A DNA stretch of 64,000 nucleotides from Flaccisagitta enflata. Taxonomy: Eukaryota > Chaetognatha > Sagittoidea > Aphragmophora. Below, piece by piece: positions 1-12,947 of this stretch. The notes beneath the pieces are model-generated. The model was not told where the DNA came from, made no database searches, and saw only the letters and a list, made by a program, of their open reading frames with translations. Where the stretch lies: positions 20,894,001 through 20,958,000 of the forward strand of contig OZ231126.1 of assembly GCA_965153355.1 (NCBI GenBank), written 5' to 3'. Positions within the stretch are counted from its first letter, which is position 1; each line of letters starts with the position of its first letter. Position numbers and translations under genes: made by a program.

Positions 1-85
1 AACTCTACCAAATGAACATTGACATCTGGAAAATAACGTCCGGAGTTTTGGAAATCATAAGTCACCACGCTTGCAAACATATTTA

Positions 86-250
86 TGCACATTTAAACCC
101 TGCTGTAACGGACCCGCCACCAATCGAATTCTGCCTATACCAAATGCACTAGTTCATTTTTTAATTTCCTTTGTTGGTAATAATAGAAGTCCGCTTACAA
201 CAAAAGAAAATTCTTGGTCCCCTGAAATCCGTTACAGCAGGTTTCAACTG
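86..250. mobile_element. Decayed pogo/Tigger-type MITE
   Basis: The right end (CCGTTACAGCAGGTTTCAAC then TG) and a degenerate left end (TTTAAACCCTGCTGTAACGG) match the MITE at 38899 in order. TA follows at 251-252; the left boundary is approximate. Confidence 0.6.
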
Positions 251-466
251 TACGAATGCTCCGATTTTCAGAAGAACTTATGAGCAGGAATGAGATCAGT
301 TTCATTGATCTTTTGTTGTCGAGGTTTTCGACAAAAGATTTCATTACAAAATTCTGGGTGTATCAGAGGATTTATTTTGATAAAATGATATCATGGGACC
401 TGTCATTATTTCAGTTCTGCATAAAAAGAAATATTTATCACTACACTTAAAAAAGAAAAGAAAAAA

Positions 467-471
<5 letters not shown>

Positions 472-526
<55 letters not shown>
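472..526 (+). repeat. (GA)n microsatellite
   Basis: Pure GA of about 55 bp. The rest of 251-970 holds no gene I can support; 655-700 is (CCGA/CCAA)-rich and may be a hairpin-element relic. Confidence 0.9.
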
Positions 527-529
<3 letters not shown>

Positions 530-1082
530 GAAAAGAGGTGCAACTAAAAACGGCTGAAAGCTAAATTGTGAAAGGAGCGAAAAAAAGGGGACCAAAAAGA
601 AAACAAGGCCAAGCAGGCCAATAAGGTGCGACGTGAGGATCGTCGAACGAATGCGTTACCGACCGACCGACCGATCGACCTACCAACCAACCAACGGACA
701 CAGCCAGTTATAGAGGTGCTTTGTCGCACCGAAAAAAGGCTGAACACATTCTTGAAGCGGTTATTTCATTGGGGCTTTCGTGTGTGTGTGTGTGGAAGAA
801 GACAATTTGAAGAGGGCCATAAAACTGCCAGCCTTATCAAACTGTTTCCAGCGGCGAGGCTTCTATCAAACAACTTTTCAGTTTCATCCAAACTAATTTC
901 CATTCAATCTCCAACTTGCCAGCAAGAGGTAGGGGGGGGAAGCAAAAGACAACCACGTTTAGTGACATAGATACACTTTTTTTTTTATAAGAGACTTTTT
1001 TATAAGAGACATGAGGCTGAGATTCACTGAAAATTTAAGAACAAAATAAGAGACAGCTCAGGCTGACTTTTGCCTCAGCTAA

Positions 1083-1302
1083 TTTTTAGCATGCACGCGA
1101 CTCTACACCCCGCTTTGTCCGTCCGTTGGTTGGTCAATCAGTTGGTCAGTCGGTTGGTCCCCATTTTACTTTTTTTATCAATTTCATTTCTTTAAGTCAT
1201 TTAAGTCTTTTTAGGTTAAACTTAGTCATTCTAAGCCATTCTAAGTCATTCTGTTACAGATTCTGTTAGTCTCGCACGCAACTTTTAGGTGTTGGCCTGG
1301 TT
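1083..1302 (-). mobile_element. Hairpin element, 5' module C
   Basis: Plus strand: TAGCATGCACGCGACTCTAC, GGTT/GGTC tract, AAGTCATTCTAAGCC repeats, CTCGCACGCAACTTTTAGG, TGTTGGCCTGG. Same layout as the 7137 copy; lies inside the outer TA element. Confidence 0.65.
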
Positions 1303-1318
1303 TTTCCTTTTATTACAA

Positions 1319-1458
1319 GTGAGAGTAGTAAAAGTAGTAATAGTAGCAGCAAAAGTAGTAGTAGTATCAGTAGTAGTAGTAATAGTAGTAGTAGTAGTAG
1401 TAGTAGTTGTAGTTGTAAAAGTAGTAGTAGTAGTAGTATTAAAAGTAGTAGTAGCAGT
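1319..1458 (+). repeat. (AGT)n array, left
   Basis: Imperfect AGT/GTA trinucleotides ending at the left end of the inner TA element. Confidence 0.9.
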
Positions 1459-1465
1459 AATATTA

Positions 1466-2297
1466 CAGTTTAGCTTCACTTGAAGGCATCTCAAGGGACC
1501 AGTGGATTTCATGCCTTCAAGGCGGGGTGCCTTATAGCCAAGCATGTACATTTCTGCACCATACTGAATGCATAAGGCTCAAATATACTTTACTTATTCT
1601 ATCTTTCACAATCAAATAGGCATAGATGGATACTTTGAAGTAACAACAAAAAAACTGGATTTTCCTATACTTTTTGCAAAAAGTAAAGTTTCACCATTAT
1701 CATTATTCATTTAATAGCATGACACCTAACATAGCATGAATAAGACCAGACTGATTTTGAAACTTGTATGGAGTTGACTATTCTTAGACCTTTTACTCTA
1801 ATGACATTCCGTGGTTGAAAATGTCATCCAGACACTAACATGTCATCATCGATTGACATGGATTCATTGACTAATCGACTTTCACTCTTCTTCTTCATCA
1901 TCTTCCTCCTCCTCCTCCTTCACTTGCTCTTCATCATAATCATCAATGCTACTTTTGATCATCGGCATACCTTTTCATCGTCATTGGTATTCCTCTTCAT
2001 CATCGTTATCGCTCTCATCGGTATTTCTTCTCCGTCTTTTGCCTTATCTTCCACCCTTAGCTTATCCACCTCCTCATCCTTAATACACTTTGTTTGTCAG
2101 ATGCCTTCAAAGCGAGCAAAATATTCACCAAAGACCCAATTTTTTGTGCGCTGTAGTGAAATTTGCCTATTAGGCGGGTGCCTTATATGCGGGGCTAATC
2201 AACAAAGGAATTAAAAGAAAAATGTTTGTACTTTTCAAATCATGCCTTGATGCGAGGGATGCCTTATTAGCGGGTGCGCTCTAGTGAATCTTGACTG
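1466..2297. mobile_element. Inner TA-flanked element, CAGT..TTCAC ends
   Basis: Left CAGTTTAGCTTCACTTG and right reverse complement CAGTCAAGATTCACTAG are imperfect inverted ends, flanked by TA. GCGGGTGCCTTA-like motifs recur inside both ends. The insertion splits an (AGT)n array. Confidence 0.55.
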
Positions 2298-2337
2298 TAG
2301 TTCTATGTTAGTTGTAGAGTAGTACTAGCAGTGGATG

Positions 2338-2339
2338 AG

Positions 2340-2394
<55 letters not shown>

Positions 2395-2470
2395 TAGTAG
2401 TAACAGTAGCAATAACAGTAGTATTAATAATAGTAATATCAGTAGTAGTGATAGTATTAGTAGTAATGGA
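2338..2470 (+). repeat. (AGT)n array, right
   Basis: Continues the AGT array on the other side of the inner TA element. Confidence 0.9.
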
Positions 2471-2979
2471 TCAAGTCAGGGAAAAATAAGAACAAATTAA
2501 GAGAATTCGAGGCTGAAAATGACTTGGAATTTAAGAACACTCAGGCTGAGTTGAAAAAAGGTTGTCTCTTATAAAAAAAAAAAGTGTATGACTGTCAATC
2601 AGTAACATAATAACATAGTAACATAGTCTCTGACCGCCTCCAATTTCAAGCCTGAGACAGCTTCCATATTTGACTTCAAACTGGAAGCGACATAAATATC
2701 ATCCGCTTTCGCACCCATAGTATCCGTACCTAGTCGCTCAAAAATATATCTGAGAAACAAAAAGAAAATTGTTGAAAATCAACTGGCCATCAGTCTTTTG
2801 TTAAAGATATTATATCTCTTAGCACGCATCGGAGGCCAATGTGGCCCTCCACTTGAGCAAATGAGAAGCGCAAGTTTTAAAGGTCTATATCCTGATCAAT
2901 AACACCACTAAAACTAATAAACCACCTCGAAGGATTTTTGGATCGGAACTGTTTGAAATCTAAATTGGCTATAGATAAA

Positions 2980-3040
2980 CAAGTGACGCGGGGTCACAAT
3001 ATCGTTGCGGACAGGTAGACAGGGGTATCTTTCCTAGTGA
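2980..3040 (+). mobile_element. Hairpin element, 5' fragment (module B)
   Basis: CAAGTGACGCGGGGTCACAA then TATCGTTGCGGACAGGTAGA; the similarity ends after AGGGGTAT. Confidence 0.65.
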
Positions 3041-3446
3041 AAGTCGAAGATCCGGCATCGGCGTCGGTCTACTGACCGGCGCCATGCTCCAACACCGGAA
3101 CTGACGCCGGTGACGTGACTCACCATCGGGAAGCCGACGACCGAAGTCATAAACCGATGTCCGATCTTTTGTTTTTTGGGTTTTTTTTCTTTTGGCATGT
3201 GAATTCAACTCATCATCAAAACAGGTGTCATTTTCATTTTCTCTCTCCTACCAAAATATGATGAGTGCAACTTCCATGGACATCAAATTCAAAGAAAAAA
3301 AATATTCATTTCATCCCTCCAAGTCACTATGACGGCATTCGCTTATTATTTTATTTTCAAACGCATATGTTATTTTACCTTGAATCAGTCCATCGCACAA
3401 ATTTTATCAAAGCTTGAAGCATAGCAGAAAAAGTTAGAATAACTGT

Positions 3447-3812
<366 letters not shown>

Positions 3813-3829
3813 CGATTACATTGCAACCT

Positions 3830-5280
3830 GTAGCTGTATGAGCGTTTTATTTAAAGTCTATATCATCTACAGAGGAAGGGTTAATACAAGGTGTGAACCC
3901 CCTAAAACTGTAGCGACCCCCTTACAGTACAAAATACAGTAATAGGTTGTTTATAATGGGTTGCAAATTATAGTATATATATATAATACAAGTGGCACCA
4001 TTAAGGCGATTTTGCATTTTTTTTTCAATGATTTGGCTTTTCTGTAGCATTTATCTGTAATTAGTACTGAGAGACTGCTAATGACAACAAAACTAAAAAT
4101 CTATGTTAGAAGCATGGGTGTAAACCATGTTGTGTTAGTGTAAAGTTTCATGAATGCATGCATATATAAAAAGTGGTAAAAAGTAGAGGTAAAAAATCAT
4201 TGGTGTACCGTAGGTTGACGCTTGATAATCAGTGGAGTTATAAGTAGTAATGGGCCTCAGTAGAGTTAAATGTTTAAAAAAAGTAGTGGTTGTCCCAAAG
4301 TAGGTTATCCAAAGTTGAAGCCGAAGAAAGTCAAAACCGAAGCTGAAGTTGAAGCCGAAGAAGGTCAAAGTTGAAGCTGAAATTAAAAAAAATAATGATT
4401 TAGAAATTGATAATTAAATCAAAATGCTAAAATTCAATAATTTTTTTTTTTTATTAATATATGTCAATCAAGTTTAAGTTTCATTTTGATAGATTCAAAT
4501 TAAATCTTTTCCTATTTTGATGAATTGATTGAATTAGAATAATAATTTATTTGTAATCAAATTTTTTTTACTACTTTGTGATAACATGATAATGTATATC
4601 AAATTCAATAAATAATCAATATTATATTGCAAAAACTTAAAAGATTTAAAGGTTTTCAATTTTTTTTGTTGCTTAAGTTTAAATTTTTAAACAACAAAGA
4701 TAAAAACTTCGGACTTCAGAAATCGACTTCGGCAATCTTCAGATTTGGCTTCGGCTGAAGTAAATTGTTATCTTCGGCTTCGGCTTCGGCTTACCCCCCT
4801 TCGGTCTACCACTAATCTTTCCCTCATCCACACCCAACACCCCCCCCCCTCCACACACACAGAGACATCAATGCATCGTGAATGATTGCTTTTGCACTTT
4901 TCGACTCATGGTCACGGACGGACGGACGAAGTCTCATACAAAGTTGCAAGATCAATCGTCAAAAACTAGTTCACAACGTAGATTCGTGGAAACAGTTTGA
5001 ACTAAAAAACTTCAAACAACCCCCTCAATAGGGGACGAGCTATAACTTAAGAATTATAAGGCTGGAATTGCATCTCCGTTTGAAAAAAACTCGCCCCCTG
5101 AAGTGTCTAGGGTCACGACAGACGTAAATCACCACCAATCTAGATGTTCTTAGTTTTGTTTGACGGAGATTCGATTTCTTACGCGGCTTTCTCTTAGTAA
5201 GCCATAAATTTCTAACTTCTAAGGGGCCCCTAAGGGCCCCCAAAAAAGCCCCTAAAGAGATTTAAAAAAAAAAAAATAAG
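3830..5280. other. AT-rich intergenic stretch
   Basis: No gene seen. Contains GAAGCCGAAG-type units at 4315-4385 and CTTCGG-rich units of opposite sense at 4705-4790, an AT-rich middle and a C-rich run near 4840. Confidence 0.6.
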
Positions 5281-5281
5281 T

Positions 5282-5660
5282 GGAGTTCAATAGATTGGAA
5301 ATGACCTAATTCGCCTAGATTCAAAATCTTGAAATTTGACTTTTTCAAAAAAACTTAAAAATTTTTTTTGTCGCAACTTGGGGCCTTAGAGAAAAAAATC
5401 ATAAAATTGTTTTTTGAAAAATGGTCTTCAAAAGTAGGGTGCAATCGATGGTAAATGACCTAATTCGCCTAGATCCAATACCCTTAGAAATATGTTTTTT
5501 AAAAAAATCCTAGAAAATTTTAGAGTATTTTTACTAAGGGCCTCTAAAAATTTTCACAAAATATTTTTTTGAAAAATGGTCTTCACAAGAGGGGTGCAAT
5601 CGATAGGAGATGACTTAATTTGCCTAGATCCAATACCCTGAAAAATGCTTTTTTTTCAAA
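5282..5660 (+). repeat. 155-bp tandem repeat, about 2.5 units
   Basis: GCAATCGAT...ATGACCTAATTCGCCTAGAT recurs at about 5301, 5455 and 5610 with homopolymer variation between units. Confidence 0.8.
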
Positions 5661-6359
5661 AAATTGAAATTTGTATTGGGGGCAAGTTCAGTGAGAGAAT
5701 GGAGAAAAACACTGTCGGTTTTTCTTTTTTCTCGTCATATATAAAAACGGCTGTAATTTCTAAAATATTGATGCGATTGCCTTGAAATTTTGAATACAAG
5801 CTCACGTCATGCTTCTCGACGTTTGAGCCAGAAATAATGATTGTGAACTGTCGTGTAGTTGCATGCACTTCTTTGCCTACCCTCAACGCGACAAGCGACG
5901 TGGGACGACGTGAGAAGTCCTTTATCTTGCTTCAGTCCTCGGTTTTTTTTTGGTTTGGGTCTTTTACCAAACATTGAATATGCCGAGTTAGTTTGATTGT
6001 ACGAATTTTAAAAGAAATTGAAAAGATAATCAAAAAGACGAGAAAAAAAGAAAAGAGCCTTCGGTACATTCATAATTCTTCATCACGCGTTCATAAAGTT
6101 TCAGAATCCTACAATTTAAGATACTGCTCATCGGAATGGTTGGTCGGTTGGTTCATCGTCACAGTGGCTGCTATCAACCTCGAGTTTGACGGAGTTACGA
6201 CATGAAGCGTCAAAACTGTTGAAATCAAGCGAATTGAATCGAAGCGTCGTAATGTGCATGGCGACGTCCTTGTCTAAGCGGGGACCTATCACGGAGTTTT
6301 GACTGATTGACAATGAAATAAGTGTCATATCTGTCCCTTCGTAGTAGTGTCAAAGACGG

Positions 6360-6420
<61 letters not shown>

Positions 6421-6425
6421 AAGAG

Positions 6426-6492
<67 letters not shown>

Positions 6493-6493
6493 A
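6360..6493 (+). repeat. (GA)n then (GAAA)n array
   Basis: GA to about 6415, then GAAA to 6493, ending at a hairpin-element copy. Confidence 0.9.
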
Positions 6494-6499
6494 GAGAAA

Positions 6500-6675
6500 C
6501 AATCGTCACGGAGTAGCAATATCGTCGGGTGGGCAGAGGAGTAACCCCCCCCCCCTGTCTACATATTCCTTTTACACACACTTCACACATTCCAAACCGT
6601 AGCATTCTTAATGGACCGGCGGACCAACGGACTGACAGACGGACAAGCCTCTCATAGAAACGCGAGTCCGAGACC
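6500..6675 (+). mobile_element. Hairpin element, 5' module B, decayed
   Basis: GTCACGGAGTAGCAATATCG start, GGGTGGGCAGAGG core, GGACC tract, GCCTCTCATAGAAACGCGAG end. It directly follows a GA/GAAA array. Confidence 0.6.
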
Positions 6676-7136
6676 AAAAATAGAGAGCCACTATCTAAGT
6701 TAATTTTAACATCTGGTACGCATCCTCGAGGTTAAATGACGACTTCAGTGTTTGAACTGACTGAATCAAACTAAAAAAGTGCATTTTAAGTAATTTCCAG
6801 AGAGCACGACCATGTTTTTGTCAAGGCCTTCATGCCAAGAATGTGTTAAAAATTGTATACTACAAACATAGGGCGTTTTCAACCAACGTCCAAAATGGGG
6901 TGAAAAAATCATGCAAGAAAAGTAAAATAAATAAAACACTTTTATTAGAATAGCTTAAGAAGCATTATCCACTAATAAGAAATTGCATTAGTGGACACAT
7001 TCAGGTTCATTTGTGAACGTTCATGGCTAAATCTTGCAAAAATCATCAAACTCTTAATTTACTGCAATATGCAAATGAGCTTTTTGTCATCGATGAACAG
7101 AGAAAGCAGGCATCAAAGTGATGCCGAAGTACATTT

Positions 7137-7529
7137 TTTAGTCGCGTGCACGCGACTCTACACCCCGCGGTCCGTCCGTCGGTCCGTCGGTCCGTCCGTC
7201 CGTCGGTCCGTCGGTCCGTCGGTCCGTCTGTCACACTTTACTTTTTTTGTGATAAAACGTCAACTCTTAGGTCATTTCAAGTCTTTTTTAGTCATTAATA
7301 GTTATTCTAAGTCATTTTGAGTCATTCTAAGTCATTTAAAGTTATTCAAAGTCATTTTAAGTTATTTTAAGTCATTTTTGGTCGTTAGGTTTTTTAGACA
7401 TTTTAAGTCCTTTTTGGACATTTTAAGTCATTCTAAGTCGTTCTAAGTCATTCTAAGTCATTTTAAGTCATTCTAAGTCCTTCTTACCCTGTAAATCTCG
7501 CACGCGACTTATAGGTGTTGGCCTTGTTT
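7137..7529 (-). mobile_element. Hairpin element, 5' module C, long
   Basis: AGTCGCGTGCACGCGACTC hairpin, (CCGT/CGGT)n, many AAGTCATTTT/AAGTCATTCT units, ending CTCGCACGCGACTTATAGG then TGTTGGCCTTG. Confidence 0.75.
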
Positions 7530-7998
7530 CTTGACCTTTTTAATGAGGAAAATATTATTGCAAGGAATGTTGAGATGAACATTAATCTTTTGGCAATGAT
7601 AATATGAACCCTGGCAGTTAAACAAGGGCAGGGGCTGCTCGAAGAGCATTAAAGCCGCTTGAAGAGCATCAATCTGACTCATACAGCAACTCCTAAAATA
7701 ATCGAGTCAAAGCACAAAATGTTCACGGTAGTAATCATTTCAAGTGATTATGATCTAGTTTTCAAATTCAGTCAATACTCATCTGTGTACTTGTGCTTGC
7801 AACAATGAGAGTCATCATGATTTGCAAAGGCTGGAAATAAATTATTCCAACCGTCCTCAGTTTTCATTTGCAAAATTGACCAAGTTTAGCGCGAATGCTG
7901 AATAGGACAAGAAAAAAGCCTTAATTATGTGTCTGAGCCACATCAGGGCTTAAAGCAGGACATATAGCACTGACTCTTTCAGGCACAAATCAACCCTT

Positions 7999-8222
7999 TT
8001 AAGTTGCAGACACGCAACTTTTGAAGAGGCTTTGTCTGACCATTGATCCGTTGGTCCATCAGTCCATTAGTATGTGATGAGCGAATGGAAAAGTGAGAAA
8101 ACGTGCATTTATGATGCTGCAGTTGTGATTGTCTGTGTGTGAGAGGTAGGAGATGGTGTAAATGGGGGTTGTATTCCCTGCTCACCCATCTGCAACAATT
8201 TTGTGACCTCGCGTCACTTGTT
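7999..8222 (-). mobile_element. Hairpin element, 5' module B
   Basis: GTTGCAGACACGCAAC hairpin, GAGGCTTTGTC, GGTCC tract, and ATTTTGTGACCTCGCGTCAC then TTG. Confidence 0.75.
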
Positions 8223-8640
8223 GCCCTATAATAACTTAAAAAGAGCAGCCATATATAATCTGTTTGCCTAAAAAAAGTCATTTCCCTGTAAATTGAGCAA
8301 TTCAATCATTTAACCAGCGCAGAAATCCAGAAATCAGTCCTCTTATTCCCCTCAGTCATTCCATTCTCATATCATATCATCCCTTGATGCCCCTTAATTT
8401 TAGCACACTGGTTTTTTTTAACCCCTTCCTACCGGCCTTTAACTAGGGGTTTACATGTTTATTCTACTCTGTTATGTATTCAAATTTCAAAGATATCCTT
8501 GCTTCAAGTTTTAGAATAGTAATTGAAAGCTGAGCACCAGGGTTTTGAGTAAATCACTTATTGTACAATTATTGATAATCTTTTTTTTTTGGCTGCTGCC
8601 TCCTTAAAATGAATGATAGCAATGTTAAAATTTCAAATAA

Positions 8641-8849
8641 CAAGGCTGGTTACATGGCTACCCCAGTTGCCTGCTGGTGGGCAGGGGCTGTTTTGAGGTC
8701 ACTTGATCACTTGGGCAGGGGAGTGAGGGCAAAGATCGCAAAAGAGTGAAGTTGACAGAAGGACAGACAGCCGGACAGATGGATGGATGGATATATGGAT
8801 AGACGGATGGACCGACAAAGCAGGGTGTAGAGTCGCGTAGCACGCGACT
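8641..8849 (+). mobile_element. Hairpin element, module A, diverged
   Basis: CAAGGCTGGTTACATGGC start, GGTGGGCAGGGGC core, GGAC/GGAT tract, 3' GTCGCGTAGCACGCGACT then AAAAA. Confidence 0.75.
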
Positions 8850-8992
8850 AAAAAGTAATTGGGACTCCTGCCCTACTAAGGCTTTAGTTACTACTTCAGG
8901 GCCTTAGGGGCTGTAGTATAAGTAGGAAATTGGCAATAAAGCCCTACATACAAAAAAGCCCATGTTCCAAGAAAAGTGATCTTTCAGTCTCA

Positions 8993-9181
8993 GACTTGCA
9001 ACAATTAATGAGGCCTTGTCAATAAATTGGTTGGTGATACTTGAGTCAAAAAGTGTGAAAATGCGCATTTAGGATGCTGCAGTTGGGATTAAATGAAGTT
9101 TGTGTAAATAAGGGGAGTAAGGGGGTTGTTGTACGCCCCTGCCCACCTGTCCATGACGATATTGTAAACCCGCATTACTTG
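8993..9181 (-). mobile_element. Hairpin element, 5' module B, decayed
   Basis: GAGGCCTTGTC, GCCCCTGCCCACCTGTCCAT core and a decayed ATATTGTAAACCCGCATTAC end. Confidence 0.6.
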
Positions 9182-9555
9182 TCCTTAAAAAATGAGCAAA
9201 GAAACATTAGTTGTAGAGTACAATATCCAAAAGCTAAGATTGAGGAGCCCAATATGCTCCTAACATTTTAACATTTATAAACTTCCCTCTGTCTAAAATC
9301 ATCTTTCTCAGATTACACTATAGGCTTAGAATATGCTCTCTTAAGCTTCAAATCAACTCTCTTAAACTTCCCCAGCTCCATTTGCTCAGCACAGAACCTT
9401 GAAAGGATACAAACTTCTTCAAAGTCTTTATGGTCTAAAAAGAGCATTTTCTGACCCTACGTTTATACTCTGAGACAAGATACAGCTAATTTGAAGTTTG
9501 AGGATGAAGATTCAAGAGCTAAGAGGGTTGGTAAGAAACTTGTGAAGGTTGATTT

Positions 9556-9778
9556 AGGGCCGGTGAGGGCTGATATGAAGCCAGTGAAAACAGATTTGAG
9601 GAATGGGGAAGTGGATTAGAGACCTGAGAGGGCTGATTTGGGGTCCGCAAGTTCTGATGTGGGGTCTGAGAAGGCTGATTTGCAGTCTGAGAAGGTGGAT
9701 ATGAGGTTTAGGAGGGCTTGGGGGGTGGGAGGGGGCAAACAAACAGGAGGGCAAACCTGGGCCTTTGGGGCCGCTGTC
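9556..9778. repeat. Minisatellite of the GGCTGATTTGGGGTCTGAGA type
   Basis: About ten diverged units related on the opposite strand to those at 56.4 kb. The right side ends GGGGCCGCTGTCCAAA, as in the inverted-repeat/minisatellite family; the left end is not found. Confidence 0.6.
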
Positions 9779-9967
9779 CAAAGGATAGACAAGATTTTGG
9801 TCAATTCTTATCTACTTAGGATATTAAGGACCGCTATGTAGGCTCCATAGTGATCCTCTAGACTTAGACATTATCTTTCCCATGTTCCATATCCCAATTT
9901 TTGAGCATTACTTTGCAGTTATGGTTCCCTTGGGGCCCCATTTGCTAATTGTATTCCTTATCAACAG

Positions 9968-10051
9968 CCTAGATATGTATCAACACAACTTACCAGCCTA
10001 GATTTGTATCAACATAACTTACCAGCCTAGATATGAATCAACATAACTTAC
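9968..10051 (+). repeat. 30-bp repeat, three units
   Basis: Units of CAACATAACTTACCAGCCTA followed by GATATGTAT-type sequence. Confidence 0.75.
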
Positions 10052-11024
10052 CAGGTGGTTATGTCAGAACTAAAGTGGAAAAAAAGTCAATTTCTACAAA
10101 AAAATTTCCGGTGTTTAGACATTCAGGGCCCCCTAGTGAGAACTTTGGGACCCCTCACTACAAGCTTCAATTTGTTTTACCCTTTTATCAATTCATAGTT
10201 CAAATATGTTTTTTTTCAATATGTCTAAATTTGTAAGAATTACAGTTTTTTTGGGATATTTGGGTTCCCCTAAGGGCTCTAAGGGCCCTGTGGGCCATTT
10301 TTAACAACTGCATCCCTTTTCTTTTACAAAAATATTAAGTAGGTCAGAGGATGTTGAAAATAAGTTTTACAGGTAATTTTAGTGAAATAAAAGTGGAGAA
10401 AATACCAAATTTGTTGCAATTCTGTCATTTTAGGACATTTGGGGGCCCTTTCAGGATCCTCCAGGGGCCCCTCATCCCAGGTTAATAATTTCATGAACTC
10501 TACTTCATAATATCTGTCAAATGTAACAAATATCAGGGGTTTTGCTCACTTCTGCAAAGAGTTACCAAGGATAGAAGCTAAAATATGCCATATTGAGGGA
10601 CCCAAAAACCAAGGAGAAAATGGGGGTAATACCCCTGACAGATAAAGAGCCCGTGCTCTCTGGAATTTAATGAAAATACACTTTTATGGGTTCCCTCAGT
10701 CAATCAAAGGGCTAAAGTCGCCAATTCACTTCGAGGATGGAGGTTTTGAGAATGATAGTGCCACTCTACCAAAAAGTTAGATCCCATCCCCTCGAATCTT
10801 TTTTTCCTTTAATCAGCGCCGTATCTTCGTCAACGTCGCGTTAATTAGTCGCTTTGAGTATCCACGCTAATGACGTCGCGCATTCCGTTCTAATTTCGAC
10901 GCGTCATCGCATGACATTCTCAAAACTGCAACTCGTTAAAATGTCACTCGACAGCGCGACGAAGACGAATGTAGGTGAAATTTCGAAGGCAAGACCGCAG
11001 GAGCGTTGCGCAGGGACACACGAA

Positions 11025-11031
<7 letters not shown>

Positions 11032-11072
<41 letters not shown>
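11032..11072 (+). repeat. (GA)n microsatellite
   Basis: About 40 bp of GA, followed by GACAGACATG repeats to about 11125. Confidence 0.9.
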
Positions 11073-11075
<3 letters not shown>

Positions 11076-12233
11076 GAGAAGCAGACAGACATGAAAAAAA
11101 GTCGAAAAGGTAGACAGACATGGAAAAAAAACAGTCGGCAAATCATGTACAATCAGTTAAAGAATCAGAAAAAAAAGAAAGATATAGGGATAGCAAGCAT
11201 GCATGTTACCATCAAGCCATAAAGTAAGCAAGCAATAGAGACAGAAAGAAGGGAGAAAGAACCTGGAATTGCGAAAGACAGAAAATACAGAGTCGGTGAG
11301 ACAAAAATGAGAAAAAAAAATTTCATGGACAAAACGAAAATTTCATAGAAATCTCAAGATCTGCTTGGCTCCTTTTCCTCTCAATCCGCCTTTGATTGGC
11401 TAGAATTAAATCAGATAACGCAAATGGCGATACTCTCAAAAGCGTTGATAAGGCAGACTGAAAAACTTGATGGGTGTTGGGAGGATCACCCACTTTGCCC
11501 CTTAGCTGGAGAAGAGGCAGGAAGCCTCAAACTTTGGAGCTGCCTAAATATTTGATTATCCTAATTTTCTTTTTTTTTCCGAACTCGGAAGAGGATGAAG
11601 AAAGAAGTTAAACATTTTTCCCCTCCCTCAACGAAGGAATGCGAATGACGGTTACAACAAGTTAGCATGGGGTGATGGGGAAAGCAGATTATAAGGTGGA
11701 GAATTGACAGATACAGATACAGATACGTTTAGTTTAGATCCTAATAGTGAGGGGCCAGAATACAGTCAAAACGTTACAGTACAGCAGAATTATGTTCATT
11801 TAAACTTACAAATATAATGCAACGGCTATGTACATGCGGGTCAGGGCTGGTGATATGAAGACGATAGCCGTAGCTGTACCTTGTCAAAGTGAAAAGCTTT
11901 ACAGTTACGTTACAATTTCGTTGACATCGGTCCGTCAGTCTGTTCGTCCGTCGAATCGAAGCACCCGTCGGTTAGTAACATTCCTCGATTCCAGGATTTT
12001 GTTTTACGGTATAAATTACCATTACGGTTTTACAGTTTAAGACTCCGATGTGAACATCTTCTTTTGTTCTTGGAATGCGGATATTCATCAGCTTATCCAG
12101 ATTTTAAATTCATAGGTCAATGACCCGATCATTCACCGACAATGATGCCAAACTGGAGGATATTCAAGCCGCTTCCTGCGCTTCTTACGCTTCTTACGTG
12201 GCCGCCGAGACATCAACAACATAACAACAACAA

Positions 12234-12275
12234 CAAGTCACGCGGGGTCACCATTTCGTTGCAGACGGGTGGGGT
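12234..12275 (+). mobile_element. Hairpin element, 5' fragment (module B)
   Basis: CAAGTCACGCGGGGTCACCA then TTTCGTTGCAGACGGGTGGG; a short CGTCCGCTCGTCCG run follows, but the 3' end is not found. Confidence 0.6.
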
Positions 12276-12662
12276 TTTTTTCGTTTGTTCGCTCGTCCGC
12301 TCGTCCGTTTGATATATAAAAGTAAAGCTACCAAAGGAAGCAACCTTTTTACGAGTTGCTCATCGAGATGGTAGCTGTTCCAACAGAACAATTACAATTA
12401 TGTGGCAAAGAAAAATAACCAGTCAGTAGTTCTTCAAAACCAAAAGCACGTGGCAAAGAACTAACCAGTCAGTAGTTCTTAAGAACCAAAAGCGAGCATT
12501 GTTACCATGCAACTTCTAAAAATTGAAAATTCAAAATTGACCAGTCACTAGTTTTTAAAAATCTAAAGTATAAATCAGTAAAAAAAAGTTGCATTTTCAC
12601 CAAAATTCAACGACTTTCCCAAATATAAAAATGAAGACTATAAATACATCCAACTAGAAAAT

Positions 12663-12934
12663 ATGATGCTTTCATAAGTGCAAAAATATCAGTGATTATT
12701 CTCTGAGCAAATACTGAGGATTTTATGATACTAAGAAACCATTTGTAGAGAGAAAAAAAAGAAAATCTCTGTTTTGATCATCATGCTCTTATGGTCTTAT
12801 GATGCTTTCATAAGTGCAAATACTATTAGTGATTATTCTCTGAGCAAATACTGAAGATTTTATGATACTAAAAAAAACCGTTTGTAGAGAGAAAAAAGAA
12901 AATCTCTGTTTTGATCCTCATGCTCTTATGTTCG
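12663..12934 (+). repeat. 136-bp tandem duplication
   Basis: ATGATGCTTTCATAAGTGCA begins at 12663 and 12799; both units contain GTGATTATTCTCTGAGCAAA and end near TCATGCTCTTATG. Adjoins the ORF1 fragment. Confidence 0.85.
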
Positions 12935-12947
12935 CTAAGTTAGTGAG

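Larger units (their letters stand above)
974..2586. mobile_element. Outer TA-flanked element with CACTTTTT..ATAAGAGAC ends
   Basis: CACTTTTTTTTTTATAAGAG at the left and its inverse at the right, flanked by TA (972-973, 2587-2588). Inside the ends, GAGGCTGA and AATTTAAGAAC repeat in inverted order. It contains a hairpin element, two (AGT)n arrays and a second MITE, so it is a nest of later insertions. Confidence 0.65.
9790..12230. other. Unassigned stretch
   Basis: No supportable gene. 10110-10480 has GGGCCCC-rich short motifs (CTAAGGGCTCTAAGGGCC). 11700-12230 is unique-looking with small CGTCCG runs. Confidence 0.55.

Noticed and set aside
1840-2214. 124-codon hydrophobic/Ser frame
   Set aside because: Low-complexity CTT/CAT-rich DNA inside a TA element; no start context or family.
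7487-7500. Possible mir-10-like sequence (CCCTGTAAATC)
   Set aside because: Short, in a hairpin-element copy, and without a microRNA-type foldback.
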